Source of the DNA: an uncultured Burkholderiales bacterium
GTDB lineage: Bacteria > Pseudomonadota > Gammaproteobacteria > Burkholderiales > Burkholderiaceae_C
Direction of reading: 5' to 3'
DNA length: 64,000 bases
NCBI GenBank assembly: GCA_903886485.1
Contig: CAISMH010000017.1
Coordinates: 310,001 to 374,000 of the forward strand
Part shown: positions 56,054-64,000 of the stretch, piece by piece
Layout: each line of letters opens with the position of its first letter
Numbering within the stretch: position 1 is the first letter of the stretch
The notes under the pieces: generated by a model
What the model was told of the DNA's origin: nothing
Database searches by the model: none
What the model saw: the letters and a program-made list of their open reading frames with translations, nothing else
Made by a program: the position numbers and the translations under genes

Positions 56054-57055
56054 ATGATTCAACGCAAAGACTTTTTCAAGACACTCGCCGCTGGCGCTTT
56101 GTTCGTGGCCACAGGCTTGGCAGCTGCACAACCTGCACCCGTCACGCTCCTCAATGTGTCGTACGACCCCACGCGCGAGTTGTATGTCGAGTTCAACCAA
56201 GCCTTCGCCAAGCAATGGAAAGGCAAAACGGGCCAAGACGTGACCATCAAACAATCGCATGGTGGCTCGGGCAAACAAGCCCGCTCCATCATTGACGGTT
56301 TGGAGGCAGACGTGGCCACCTTGGCCTTGGGTGGCGACACCGATGCCCTGCACGAGCACGGCAACCTCATCCCCAAAGACTGGCAAAAACGTCTGCCACA
56401 CAACAGCTCGCCCTACACCTCCACCATCATCTTGGTGGTGCGCGAGGGCAACCCCAAAGGCATCAAAGACTGGGACGATTTGGTCAAGCCCGGCATCAGC
56501 GTCATCACACCCAACCCCAAAACATCGGGCGGCGCACGCTGGAACTACTTGGCTGCTTGGGAATTTGCCAAACGCAAATATGGCGGTGACGCCAAAGCCA
56601 AAGACTTTGTGAAAAAACTCTACGAGAACGTGCCCGTCCTCGACACGGGCGCGCGTGGCTCCACCATCACCTTTGCGCAACGCAACCAAGGCGATGTGTT
56701 GATTGCTTGGGAGAACGAAGCCTATTTGCTGGAAAAAGAATTCGGCGCCAAGTTTGACGTGGTGGTGCCCTCCATCTCCATCTTGGCCGAACCCGCTGTC
56801 ACCGTGGTGGACAAAAACGTCGATAAAAAAGGCACACGTGCGGTGTCGCAAGCGTATTTGGAATACCTCTACAGCGACGAAGGCCAAGACATTGCGGGCA
56901 AAAACTTCTACCGTCCTACCTCGCCGAAGGCGCAAGCCAAATACGCCAAACAGTTTCCTAAGCTGAACTTGGTCACCATCGACAAATCATTTGGCGGCTG
57001 GACCAAAGCCACCCAAGACCACTTTGCCGACGGCGCGAGCTACCGATGCCTATGA
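56054..57055 (+). CDS. sbp: Sulfate/thiosulfate-binding periplasmic protein, last residues replaced at a deletion junction
   Basis: 333 residues from the ATG at 56054 (an ATG at 56033 is an alternative). Signal peptide [20 protein letters not shown] to about LAAAQ. Sbp/CysP motifs [39 protein letters not shown] and the [21 protein letters not shown] region are intact. The normal ending (HFADG followed by Phe/Tyr-Asp-x-Ile-Tyr and a few residues) is cut after SY, and the frame ends RCL where cysteine desulfurase sequence begins. Probably still functional. A second copy lies 3.1 kb downstream with cysTWA. Confidence 0.9.
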   Translation: MIQRKDFFKTLAAGALFVATGLAAAQPAPVTLLNVSYDPTRELYVEFNQAFAKQWKGKTGQDVTIKQSHGGSGKQARSIIDGLEADVATLALGGDTDALHEHGNLIPKDWQKRLPHNSSPYTSTIILVVREGNPKGIKDWDDLVKPGISVITPNPKTSGGARWNYLAAWEFAKRKYGGDAKAKDFVKKLYENVPVLDTGARGSTITFAQRNQGDVLIAWENEAYLLEKEFGAKFDVVVPSISILAEPAVTVVDKNVDKKGTRAVSQAYLEYLYSDEGQDIAGKNFYRPTSPKAQAKYAKQFPKLNLVTIDKSFGGWTKATQDHFADGASYRCL

Positions 57056-58067
57056 AGGCGCACGCGAAAAAGTGCGTGCGTTCTTGGGCGCAGGTTCGGT
57101 CGAAGAAATCATCTTCGTGCGCGGTGCTACCGAGGCCATCAACTTGGTGGCCAAGACCTGGGGTTGGCAAAACGTGGGTGAGGGCGACGAAATCATCGTC
57201 TCTCACCTCGAACACCACGCCAACATCGTGCCTTGGCAACAGTTGGCGGCAGCCAAAGGCGCCAAGCTCAAAGTCATTCCAGTGGACGACAGCGGCCAAG
57301 TGCTGTTGGACGACTACAAGAAGCTCTTGAGCGATCGCACCAAGATCGTGTCGGTCACTCAAGTCTCGAATGCTCTGGGCACCGTGGTGCCTGTGAAAGA
57401 GATCGTCGACTTGGCTCATCGGGCAGGCGCTGTGGCTTTGGTGGACGGCGCGCAATCCGTCAGCCACATGCGCGTGAACGTGCAAGAAATCGGTGCGGAC
57501 TTCTTTGTGTTCTCTGGGCACAAAGTGTTTGGCCCCACGGGCATTGGTGTGGTGTATGGCCGTCGTGCGTTGCTCGACGACATGCCACCTTGGCAGGGCG
57601 GCGGCAACATGATTGCCGACGTGACCTTTGAACGCACGGTGTTCCAACCACCGCCCAACAAGTTTGAGGCAGGCACGGGCAACATTGCAGATGCTGTGGG
57701 TTTGGGCGCCGCGATTGACTATGTGCAACGCATCGGCATGGACAACATCGCACGCTACGAGCATGACTTGCTGGCCTATGCCACCCACCACTTGAAGCCG
57801 ATTCCTGGCGTTCGCTTGGTGGGCACGGCCCATGAGAAGGCGAGTGTGTTGTCATTTGTGCTCAAGGGCTACACCACCGAAGAAGTGGGCAAAGCCATGA
57901 ACGCAGAAGGCATTGCGGTGCGAACCGGTCACCACTGTGCGCAGCCTATTTTGCGTCGCATGGGCTTAGAAACCACGGTGCGACCTTCGCTGGCGTTTTA
58001 CAACACCTGCGAAGAGGTGGACCGCCTGATCGCGGTGGTGCGACAATTGAGCCACGCCAAACGCTGA
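57036..58067 (+). pseudogene. 5'-truncated cysteine desulfurase, encapsulin-cargo CyD/SufS type, joined to sbp
   Basis: The frame is open from 56991, but desulfurase homology starts only at [16 protein letters not shown] (about 57036). The first 15 codons are sbp read in another frame. PLP Lys is in FVFSGHKVFGPTGIG, active-site Cys in RTGHHCAQP, and His in LEHHANIVPW. Lys-to-Cys spacing is 138 residues, exactly as between Lys226 and Cys364 of E. coli SufS. By that ruler about 63 N-terminal residues of the catalytic domain are missing. The wording of the middle region (SNALGTVVPVKEIV, PPWQGGGNMIADVTFE, KFEAGTGNIADAVGLGAA) resembles the cysteine desulfurase cargo of family 2A encapsulins. No good start codon exists for the remnant. 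Confidence 0.75.
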
Positions 58068-58074
58068 TCTCCCT

Positions 58075-58106
58075 GTTGGAAGAAGCTTGGCTTCTTCCAA
58101 CTTTTT
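58075..58106 (+). terminator. Strong intrinsic terminator after the desulfurase remnant
   Basis: Perfect 12-bp stem GTTGGAAGAAGC / GCTTCTTCCAAC with a 3-base loop (TTG) and five T. It ends only 3 bp before the ATG of the thioredoxin-like gene, so that gene has no room for its own ribosome-binding site outside the hairpin. Confidence 0.88.
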
Positions 58107-58109
58107 GAG

Positions 58110-58466
58110 ATGCCCGATACGTCCTCCCGTTTGTTAGTTGCTTGCTTTTGTGCAGCATGGTGTCGCACATGCGATGACTACACGCATGTGTTTGACACAC
58201 TCAAAGCGCAATGTGTTGAAAACGCCGACTTGGTGTGGGTGGATATCGAAGACCAGGCCGACGTGCTAGACACCATCGATGTGGACAACTTCCCCACGCT
58301 GTTGATCTCAGACGCGGAACACGTTTATTTTTGGGGCCCTCTGTTGCCACACTTGGCAACCGCCTCTCAGTTGGTGGGGCGCGTCGTCTCGGGTGATATG
58401 CCAGCGACGGATGCGCCTGACATCCTCGCCCTGAACCAACGGTTAAGAACGACTCTTTTCAATTAG
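58110..58466 (+). CDS. Thioredoxin-like protein with CRTC motif
   Basis: 118 residues. The thioredoxin-fold opening LLVACFCAAWCRTCDDYTHVF has a WCRTC redox pair (Cys18, Cys21) in place of WCGPC, then WVDIEDQADVLDTIDVDNFPTLLI with the cis-Pro (FPT). No signal peptide, so probably cytosolic. The atypical CRTC pair suggests different redox potential or partner. Its start lies 3 bp past the T-run of a strong terminator. Other frames offer no better start. Confidence 0.8.
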   Translation: MPDTSSRLLVACFCAAWCRTCDDYTHVFDTLKAQCVENADLVWVDIEDQADVLDTIDVDNFPTLLISDAEHVYFWGPLLPHLATASQLVGRVVSGDMPATDAPDILALNQRLRTTLFN

Positions 58467-58608
58467 GTCTGTCGTCTCCGTTTTCGCCGCGCCAGACACT
58501 CGGTTTCATGAGCATCTGCCTCGGGCTTTCTCCTTTAGACGGATGCGTTATTAACTAACAAATAAACAGTCGTTTGAGTTTGCAGCATTGCCACCCACAA
58601 TCGCGGCC

Positions 58609-59202
58609 ATGTCTACATCTCCCACCATCGTCATTGTTCCCGGTTGGCGCGACTCCGGTCCCGGCCACTGGCAAAGTCTGTGGGCCGAGTCCATCGCTGG
58701 GGCGGTGCGTGTGCAACAAGACAATTGGATTTCCCCCACACGCAGTGCGTGGGTGAGCCGTATTGCTGAGACGGTGTTGGCCCAAGACGGCCCCGTGGTG
58801 TTGGTGGCGCACAGCTTGGGCTGCATTGCTTGCACACACTTGCTGTCCGAAGCGGTGGCACGCATTCAGGGGGCCTTGATGGTGGCCCCAGCCGACCCCG
58901 AACGTCGCGCACCGTTGGTAGACTTCGCGCCCGTGCCTTACCAAACCTTGCCCTATCGCAGCGTGTTGGTGGCCAGCAGCAATGACCCGTATTGCCCTGT
59001 GCGTACCGCAGGCGCGTATGCTCGGTCTTGGGGCAGTGAGTTTGTGCGACTGCAAAATGCAGGGCACATCAATCTTGATTCTGGTTTCGGTTCATGGCCT
59101 TTGGGCTTGGCACTTTTGCAGTCGTTGGTGGAGGCCCCTTTGGTGTTCCAGCCTTCCGCCCACGCAACGCCCTCTCATTCGTTGGAGTTTCAAACTGTAT
59201 GA
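58609..59202 (+). CDS. RBBP9/YdeN-type alpha/beta hydrolase
   Basis: 197 residues from the ATG at 58609. The opening IVIVPGWRDSGPGHWQSLW is the RBBP9/YdeN (DUF1234-like) family signature. The nucleophile Ser lies in VLVAHSLGCIACTHLL, and the His in LQNAGHINLDSGFG. Small serine hydrolase of unknown substrate. Translationally coupled to the second sulfate-binding-protein gene by an ATGA overlap, so it heads the sulfate-transport operon. Confidence 0.88.
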   Translation: MSTSPTIVIVPGWRDSGPGHWQSLWAESIAGAVRVQQDNWISPTRSAWVSRIAETVLAQDGPVVLVAHSLGCIACTHLLSEAVARIQGALMVAPADPERRAPLVDFAPVPYQTLPYRSVLVASSNDPYCPVRTAGAYARSWGSEFVRLQNAGHINLDSGFGSWPLGLALLQSLVEAPLVFQPSAHATPSHSLEFQTV

Positions 59203-60191
59203 AAAAATTTCTACACACCACCTTGGGTGTCGCTTTGCTGGCAGTCAGCGCTTTGGCGAGCGCACAAACGTTGCTGAATGCGTCCTACGACGTGGCCCGC
59301 GAGTTTTACAAAGACTACAACGCGGCCTTCGTGGCCCATTACAAAAAGACCACAGGTAAAGACATCAAGATCGACCAAGCCCATGGTGGTTCGAGCGCGC
59401 AAGCGCGTGCGGTCAACGATGGCTTGGATGCCGACGTGGTGACCATGAACACCACCACCGACATTGAGTTCTTGGCAAACAACGGTGTGGTGGCCAAAGA
59501 CTGGGCCAAGAAGTTCCCCAACAACGCGTCGCCCACCAGTTCGACCATGTTGTTCTTGACCCGCAACGGCAACCCCAAAGGCATCAAGGACTGGGACGAC
59601 TTGGTCAAGCCCGGCATTCAAGTGATCATCGTCAACCCCAAAACCGGTGGCAATGGCCGCATGGCGTATTTGGCTGCTTGGGCTTATGCACGCAAAAAAG
59701 GCATGAACGATGCAGGTGCTGCTGAGTTCGTGGGCAAGATTTTCAAGAACGTGCCTGTGCTCGCCAAAGGTGGGCGTGATGCCACCACCATCTTCTTGCA
59801 ACGCAACATCGGTGATGTGCTGGTGACGTTTGAGTCTGAGGTGGTGTCGGTCGACCGCGAGTTTGGTGAAGGCAAAGTCGATGCCGTGCATCCGTCGGTC
59901 AGCATCATTGCCGAGAACCCCGTGGCTGTGGTGGAGCGCACCGTGGCCAAGAAAGGCACGGGCGAGTTGGCCAAGGCGTATCTGAATTACTTGTACTCGG
60001 ACGAAGCGCAAGAGATTGCAGCCAAGCACGCCTTGCGCCCCCGTTCCCCCGCACTCTTGAAGAAGTACGCCGCGACCTTCAAGCCCATTCAGTTGGTGCC
60101 GGTGAGCGAGTATTTCGGCTCCCTCAGCGAAGCACAAAAAGTCCACTTCAACGACGGTGGTCAGTTCGACAAGATTTACACAGTGAAGTAA
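59199..60191 (+). CDS. sbp: Sulfate/thiosulfate-binding periplasmic protein, second copy
   Basis: 330 residues from the ATG at 59199. Signal peptide to about ALASAQ (1-23), then [48 protein letters not shown], and the complete family ending HFNDGGQFDKIYTVK. Clearly a paralog of the copy at 56054, which keeps the same motifs but lacks this last segment. Periplasmic receptor for the CysTWA importer. Confidence 0.95.
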   Translation: MKKFLHTTLGVALLAVSALASAQTLLNASYDVAREFYKDYNAAFVAHYKKTTGKDIKIDQAHGGSSAQARAVNDGLDADVVTMNTTTDIEFLANNGVVAKDWAKKFPNNASPTSSTMLFLTRNGNPKGIKDWDDLVKPGIQVIIVNPKTGGNGRMAYLAAWAYARKKGMNDAGAAEFVGKIFKNVPVLAKGGRDATTIFLQRNIGDVLVTFESEVVSVDREFGEGKVDAVHPSVSIIAENPVAVVERTVAKKGTGELAKAYLNYLYSDEAQEIAAKHALRPRSPALLKKYAATFKPIQLVPVSEYFGSLSEAQKVHFNDGGQFDKIYTVK

Positions 60192-60197
60192 TTGTTC

Positions 60198-61052
60198 ATG
60201 GCATTGTTTTCTCTGACGCGCAGCCACAAAGCGGCGCGTGTGCTTCCCGGCTTCAACATCACGCTCGGCTTCACGATCACTTACCTGAGCTTGATTGTGT
60301 TGATCCCGCTGTCGGCTTTGGTCTTCAAAACCTTCACGCTCACATGGCCTCAGTTCTGGGAGGCCGTCACAGGCCCGCGCGTGATGGCCTCGTACCGCCT
60401 GACCTTCGGTGCGTCCCTCATCGCGGCGTTGGTGAATGTGGTGTTTGGTTTGCTGGTGGCGTGGGTGCTGGTGCGCTACAACTTCTTTGGAAAAAAAGTC
60501 GTGGATGCTTTGGTGGATTTGCCCTTTGCCTTACCGACCGCAGTGGCTGGTATTTCGCTCACCGCTTTGCTCGCTGGCAATGGCTGGGTGGGGCAGTTCT
60601 TGGAGCCGCTGGGGATTCAGTTGGCCTTCAACCCCAATGGCGTGGTGATTGCGCTCATCTTCATTGGCTTGCCTTTTGTGGTGCGTACCGTGCAGCCTGT
60701 GCTGGAGGACACCGAGAAAGAACTCGAAGAAGCAGCCACTTGCTTGGGTGCCACACGCTGGCAAACTTTCAGCCGAGTGATATTTCCCAGCATCGCCCCT
60801 GCGTTGTTGACCGGATTTGCCATGGCCTTTGCGCGTGCGATTGGCGAATATGGTTCGGTCATCTTCATTGCGGGCAACATGCCCATGGTGTCTGAGATCA
60901 CGCCACTCATCATCATTGGTAAGTTGGAGCAATACGACTACGCCGGCGCCACCGCGGTGGCCGTGGTGATGTTGGTCATCTCATTCGTGTTGTTGCTGAT
61001 CATCAATGCCTTGCAGGCTTGGCAGCGTCGCCACACAGGAGTGGCGGTATGA
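60198..61052 (+). CDS. cysT: Sulfate ABC transporter permease CysT
   Basis: 284 residues, about six membrane helices. The start [20 protein letters not shown] is typical of CysT/CysU. The inner-membrane EAA loop [23 protein letters not shown] is conserved and contacts CysA. Overlaps cysW by 4 bp (ATGA), giving a tightly coupled pair. Confidence 0.95.
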   Translation: MALFSLTRSHKAARVLPGFNITLGFTITYLSLIVLIPLSALVFKTFTLTWPQFWEAVTGPRVMASYRLTFGASLIAALVNVVFGLLVAWVLVRYNFFGKKVVDALVDLPFALPTAVAGISLTALLAGNGWVGQFLEPLGIQLAFNPNGVVIALIFIGLPFVVRTVQPVLEDTEKELEEAATCLGATRWQTFSRVIFPSIAPALLTGFAMAFARAIGEYGSVIFIAGNMPMVSEITPLIIIGKLEQYDYAGATAVAVVMLVISFVLLLIINALQAWQRRHTGVAV

Positions 61053-61930
61053 GTGCCTCAATCAACGCATCGCGTGCAGGCACCACGGAGCCCGCTTGGG
61101 TGCGCTACAGCCTCATTGGCTTGGCACTCACGTTCATGTTTTTCTTCTTGGTCTTGCCACTGGCTGCGGTGTTCACCGAAGCTTTGCGCAAAGGCTTGGA
61201 GGCGTATTGGGTGGCCTTGCAAGAGCCGGATGCTTGGTCTGCTGTGCGCCTGACCTTTCTGACCGCCTTGATTGCCGTGCCCCTGAACTTGGTCTTTGGC
61301 ATCGCTGCGGCGTGGGCCATTGCCAAATATGAGTTCACGGGCAAAGCCTTTTTAACCACCTTGGTCGACTTGCCGTTCTCGGTGTCGCCCGTGGTGGCCG
61401 GTTTGATTTATGTCCTGATGTTTGGCGCACAAGGCTGGTTTGGCCCGTGGCTGCAAGCGCATGACATTCAAATCATTTTTGCCGTGCCCGGCATTGTGCT
61501 CGCCACGGTGTTCGTCACGTTTCCCTTCATTGCGCGGGAGTTGATTCCGCTCATGCAAGCACAGGGCAATGACGAGGAGCAAGCGGCCATCGTGTTGGGT
61601 GCCACAGGGTGGCAAACCTTTTGGTATGTCACGCTGCCCAACATCAAGTGGGGTTTGATTTACGGCGTCATCTTGTGTAACGCGCGTGCTATGGGCGAGT
61701 TTGGCGCGGTGTCGGTGGTGTCGGGCCACATCCGTGGGCAAACCAACACCATGCCCTTGCATGTGGAAATTTTGTACAACGAATACCAATCAGTCGCTGC
61801 CTTTGCCGTGGCCTCTCTTTTGGCTTTGTTGGCCTTGGTGACCTTGGTGTTGAAGTCATTTGTGGAATGGCGTCATGCACGCGAGCTCAAAGCCACGGCT
61901 GATTTGCCACAAGAAATGCCAAGCGCCTAA
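61049..61930 (+). CDS. cysW: Sulfate ABC transporter permease CysW
   Basis: 293 residues from the ATG at 61049. Six predicted helices; the EAA-type loop [22 protein letters not shown] and the [20 protein letters not shown] motif are diagnostic. Second half of the membrane channel. Ends 20 bp before cysA. Confidence 0.95.
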   Translation: MSASINASRAGTTEPAWVRYSLIGLALTFMFFFLVLPLAAVFTEALRKGLEAYWVALQEPDAWSAVRLTFLTALIAVPLNLVFGIAAAWAIAKYEFTGKAFLTTLVDLPFSVSPVVAGLIYVLMFGAQGWFGPWLQAHDIQIIFAVPGIVLATVFVTFPFIARELIPLMQAQGNDEEQAAIVLGATGWQTFWYVTLPNIKWGLIYGVILCNARAMGEFGAVSVVSGHIRGQTNTMPLHVEILYNEYQSVAAFAVASLLALLALVTLVLKSFVEWRHARELKATADLPQEMPSA

Positions 61931-61950
61931 ATTCATACGAGTACCGAATC

Positions 61951-63036
61951 ATGAGCATCGAAATCAGAAATATCCATAAACAGTTTGGCAACTTTCAAGC
62001 GCTGGGCGATGTGAGCCTAGACATTCACTCGGGCGAATTGATTGCTTTGCTGGGCCCGTCGGGCTGCGGCAAGACCACCTTGCTGCGCATCATTGCGGGT
62101 TTAGAGACTGCAGACAGCGGCACCATTTTGTTCAGTGGTGAAGACACCACGCACGTGCATGTGCGTGAGCGTCAAGTGGGCTTTGTGTTTCAACACTACG
62201 CCTTGTTTCGCCACATGACCGTGTTTGAAAACGTGGCCTTTGGCCTGCGCGTCAAGCCACGCAGCGAGCGCCCCAGCGAAGCACAAATTCAAAAGAAAGT
62301 GCACGACTTGTTGAGCCTCGTGCAACTCGATTGGTTGGCCGACCGCTACCCCTCACAACTCTCGGGCGGACAACGCCAACGTATTGCTTTGGCTCGCGCC
62401 TTGGCGGTCGAGCCCAAAGTGCTGTTGCTCGACGAACCCTTTGGTGCCTTGGACGCCAAAGTGCGCAAAGAGTTGCGCCGCTGGTTGCGCCGCTTGCACG
62501 ACGACTTGAACGTGACCACCATCTTTGTGACGCACGACCAAGAGGAAGCCCTCGAAGTGGCCGACCGCGTGGTGGTGATGAACAAAGGCAATGTCGAACA
62601 AGTGGGCAGTCCACAAGAGGTGTGGGAACACCCAGCTAGCCCGTTTGTGTATGGCTTCTTGGGCGATGTGAACTTGTTCCACGGCCGCGCCCACGAAGGC
62701 GAAATGCACATTGGGGTGGAAGACCAAACCGTGCGCGTGCCCAGCCCTGAGCACCATGCTGCGCAAGACGCCAAAGCCTTTGCCTATGTGCGTCCACATG
62801 ATTTGGATGTGCGCCGCTACACGCACGGTGATGAAGGCATCGTGGCGCAATTGACGCGTGCCATTGTGGTGGGGCCGATTGCGCGCTTGGAGCTGGTGGC
62901 AGCCGAGGGTGACAGCCCATCGGATGAGCAGATCATTGAAGCGCAAATCCCTGCTTCGCAGTTTTACGAGCAGGGATTTACAGAGGGTGAGACCTTGGTG
63001 CTCACACCGCGCAAAGCGCGGGTGTTCATGGCCTAA
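61951..63036 (+). CDS. cysA: Sulfate/thiosulfate ABC transporter ATPase CysA
   Basis: 361 residues. Walker [13 protein letters not shown] signature [15 protein letters not shown], Walker [13 protein letters not shown], and switch His in [17 protein letters not shown]-terminal TOBE-like regulatory domain (about 240-361) follows. Couples ATP hydrolysis to sulfate uptake. The cytosolic fate of the sulfate is assimilation; the same neighbourhood encodes sulfide oxidation. Confidence 0.97.
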   Translation: MSIEIRNIHKQFGNFQALGDVSLDIHSGELIALLGPSGCGKTTLLRIIAGLETADSGTILFSGEDTTHVHVRERQVGFVFQHYALFRHMTVFENVAFGLRVKPRSERPSEAQIQKKVHDLLSLVQLDWLADRYPSQLSGGQRQRIALARALAVEPKVLLLDEPFGALDAKVRKELRRWLRRLHDDLNVTTIFVTHDQEEALEVADRVVVMNKGNVEQVGSPQEVWEHPASPFVYGFLGDVNLFHGRAHEGEMHIGVEDQTVRVPSPEHHAAQDAKAFAYVRPHDLDVRRYTHGDEGIVAQLTRAIVVGPIARLELVAAEGDSPSDEQIIEAQIPASQFYEQGFTEGETLVLTPRKARVFMA

Positions 63037-63047
63037 ACACGCGTTGT

Positions 63048-63950
63048 TTAGACGCGTTGTTTGAACCAAGCCAAGGCGCGGTTCCATCCATCAATGGCGG
63101 GGCCTGCGCGGTAGCTGGCGCGATAGTCGGCGTGAAACGCGTGCGGCGCATCGGGGTACAACACAAACTCGGAGGCCTTGGCTGCGGCGTTGCCTTGGTT
63201 GGCCGCTTGCGTCAGAGCTTCTTTCATGCGGTTGATCGATGTCACGGGAATGCCCGTGTCCGCGCCGCCATACAAACCCAGCACGGGGGCTTTCAAGGCG
63301 CCTACCAAGTCGATGGGGTGCTTGGGCGTGATGGCGTTGGTGTCACCTTCCATGCGGCCATACCAGGCGACGCCCGCTTTGATTTTGGGATTGTGTTGCG
63401 CATACAGCCACGTGATGCGACCGCCCCAGCAAAAGCCGGTGATGGCCGCACGTTGGGGATTGCCGCCGTTGTGGCTGGCCCATTGCAAGGTGGCATCCAA
63501 GTCGGCCATGACTTGCGCATCTGGGACTTTGGCGATCAGCTCGCTCATGAGTTTGGACAGTTCTTTGTAAGCGCTGGCGTCGCCTTGGCGAATGAACAAT
63601 TCGGGCGCAATCGCCAGATAGCCCTCTCTGGCCAAACGACGCGTCACATCGGCAATGTATTCATGCACACCAAAAATTTCAGAAATCACCAAGACCACGG
63701 GCAAATTGGTTTTACCGGCAGGTGCCGATCGGTAGGCCGGCATCTTGAAGCCGTTCACCTCAATCTCCACACGTCCGGATGTCAAACCTTCAGCCGATGT
63801 TTGAATCGCCGTCTGAGCCATCAGTGGCATGGCCGCCGCTGCATACCCGAGCCCCAGCGCGGTTTGCAGCGCCAAGCGACGCGTGGGCGTGTGCGAGGCT
63901 TCGGTGCTGTTGAGCAGGGCGTGGGTGTCTGTGATGAGGTCGTGGTTCAT
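63048..63950 (-). CDS. Dienelactone hydrolase family protein with exported N-terminus
   Basis: 300 residues. An N-terminal hydrophobic stretch preceded by RR (TRRLALQTALGLGYAAAAMP) suggests export, possibly Tat. The DLH fold has VVLVISEIFGVHEYIADV with the conserved Glu, nucleophile Cys in ITGFCWGGRITWLY, Asp in LGLYGGADTGIP and His in DAPHAFHADYR. It would hydrolyse lactones or similar esters. Periplasmic DLH proteins of this kind are common in Comamonadaceae, substrate unknown. Its start overlaps the stop of a partial frame at the window edge. Confidence 0.88.
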   Translation of the reverse strand: MNHDLITDTHALLNSTEASHTPTRRLALQTALGLGYAAAAMPLMAQTAIQTSAEGLTSGRVEIEVNGFKMPAYRSAPAGKTNLPVVLVISEIFGVHEYIADVTRRLAREGYLAIAPELFIRQGDASAYKELSKLMSELIAKVPDAQVMADLDATLQWASHNGGNPQRAAITGFCWGGRITWLYAQHNPKIKAGVAWYGRMEGDTNAITPKHPIDLVGALKAPVLGLYGGADTGIPVTSINRMKEALTQAANQGNAAAKASEFVLYPDAPHAFHADYRASYRAGPAIDGWNRALAWFKQRV

Positions 63951-64000
63951 GGGGTCTTTCTGCGTTGAATCAATTCGTAGGCAATCATCCCAAAAATCAT
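63947..64000 (-). CDS. 3' end of an upstream gene, cut by window edge
   Basis: On the minus strand a frame reads IFGMIAYELIQRRKTP and stops at 63949-63947, overlapping the dienelactone hydrolase start by 4 bp (ATGA), the coupling style used throughout the window. Only 17 codons are visible, so the identity cannot be given. It may be the basic C-terminal end of a membrane protein. Confidence 0.4.
   Translation of the reverse strand: MIFGMIAYELIQRRKTP

Noticed and set aside
55964..56935. Open frame of 323 codons on the minus strand
   Set aside because: Antisense to the intact sulfate-binding-protein gene; no domain.
59211..60227. Open frame of 338 codons on the minus strand
   Set aside because: Antisense to the second sulfate-binding-protein gene; His/Val/Gly-rich shadow.

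Overview
The window is about 64 kb of a moderately GC-rich bacterial chromosome. Gene content and order point to a betaproteobacterium of the Comamonadaceae (Burkholderiales), perhaps a small-genome freshwater form related to Limnohabitans, Rhodoferax or Polaromonas. This rests on the hemCDXY run, the plsX-fabHDG-acpP-fabF run, lepA-lepB-rnc-era-recO-pdxJ-acpS-nagZ, dusB-fis-purH, yqgE-ruvX-pyrR-pyrB-pyrC', and many ATGA or TGATG stop/start overlaps. No rRNA, tRNA, CRISPR array, IS element or prophage was seen. Most of the window is core housekeeping genes packed into operons.

Layout. 1-6 kb: partial dinB, a 4-OT tautomerase, an orphan RskA-type anti-sigma domain protein, lldD, pfkB, a DUF2127 protein and argH. 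6-10.2 kb: haem genes hemC-hemD-hemX-hemY, closed by a bidirectional terminator shared with convergent rne. 10.3-18.3 kb: RNase E, a 560-bp gap, then rluC, a HAD phosphatase, a Rieske protein and sppA, facing an RsmI-like methyltransferase and maf. 18.3-24.6 kb: yceD-rpmF-plsX-fabH-fabD-fabG-acpP-fabF (ribosome and fatty-acid synthesis). 24.6-34.8 kb: a small membrane protein, mucD, then lepA to nagZ (translation, secretion, RNA processing, repair, vitamin B6, ACP activation, wall recycling). 34.8-43.6 kb: a Bug-type solute receptor, lysS, yqaA, dusB-fis-purH, an RNA helicase and a compact toxin-antitoxin pair. 43.5-49.4 kb: a DUF6172 protein, hemL, thiD, rubredoxin, an unknown helical protein, photolyase and yqgE. 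49.3-53.4 kb: ruvX, pyrR-pyrB-pyrC', plsC.

53.4-63 kb is an inorganic-sulfur region. It holds a flavocytochrome c-type sulfide dehydrogenase pair (fccB, fccA) divergent from soxYZ, two sulfate-binding-protein paralogs, cysTWA, and a 5'-truncated cysteine desulfurase. The truncated enzyme resembles the cargo enzyme of family 2A encapsulins and is joined directly to the end of the first sulfate-binding-protein gene. A dienelactone hydrolase closes the window.

The points most worth following are the deletion junction that seems to have removed the front of the desulfurase (and perhaps an encapsulin shell gene), the absence of rpoE-rseA-rseB between fabF and mucD, a DnaA-box-bearing AT-rich gap with a strong terminator upstream of lepA, a dihydroorotase homolog that has lost its metal ligands, and the palindromic operator of the toxin-antitoxin module. 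No wholly new multigene system could be demonstrated. All functional names come from motif and family recognition by eye, without database searches.
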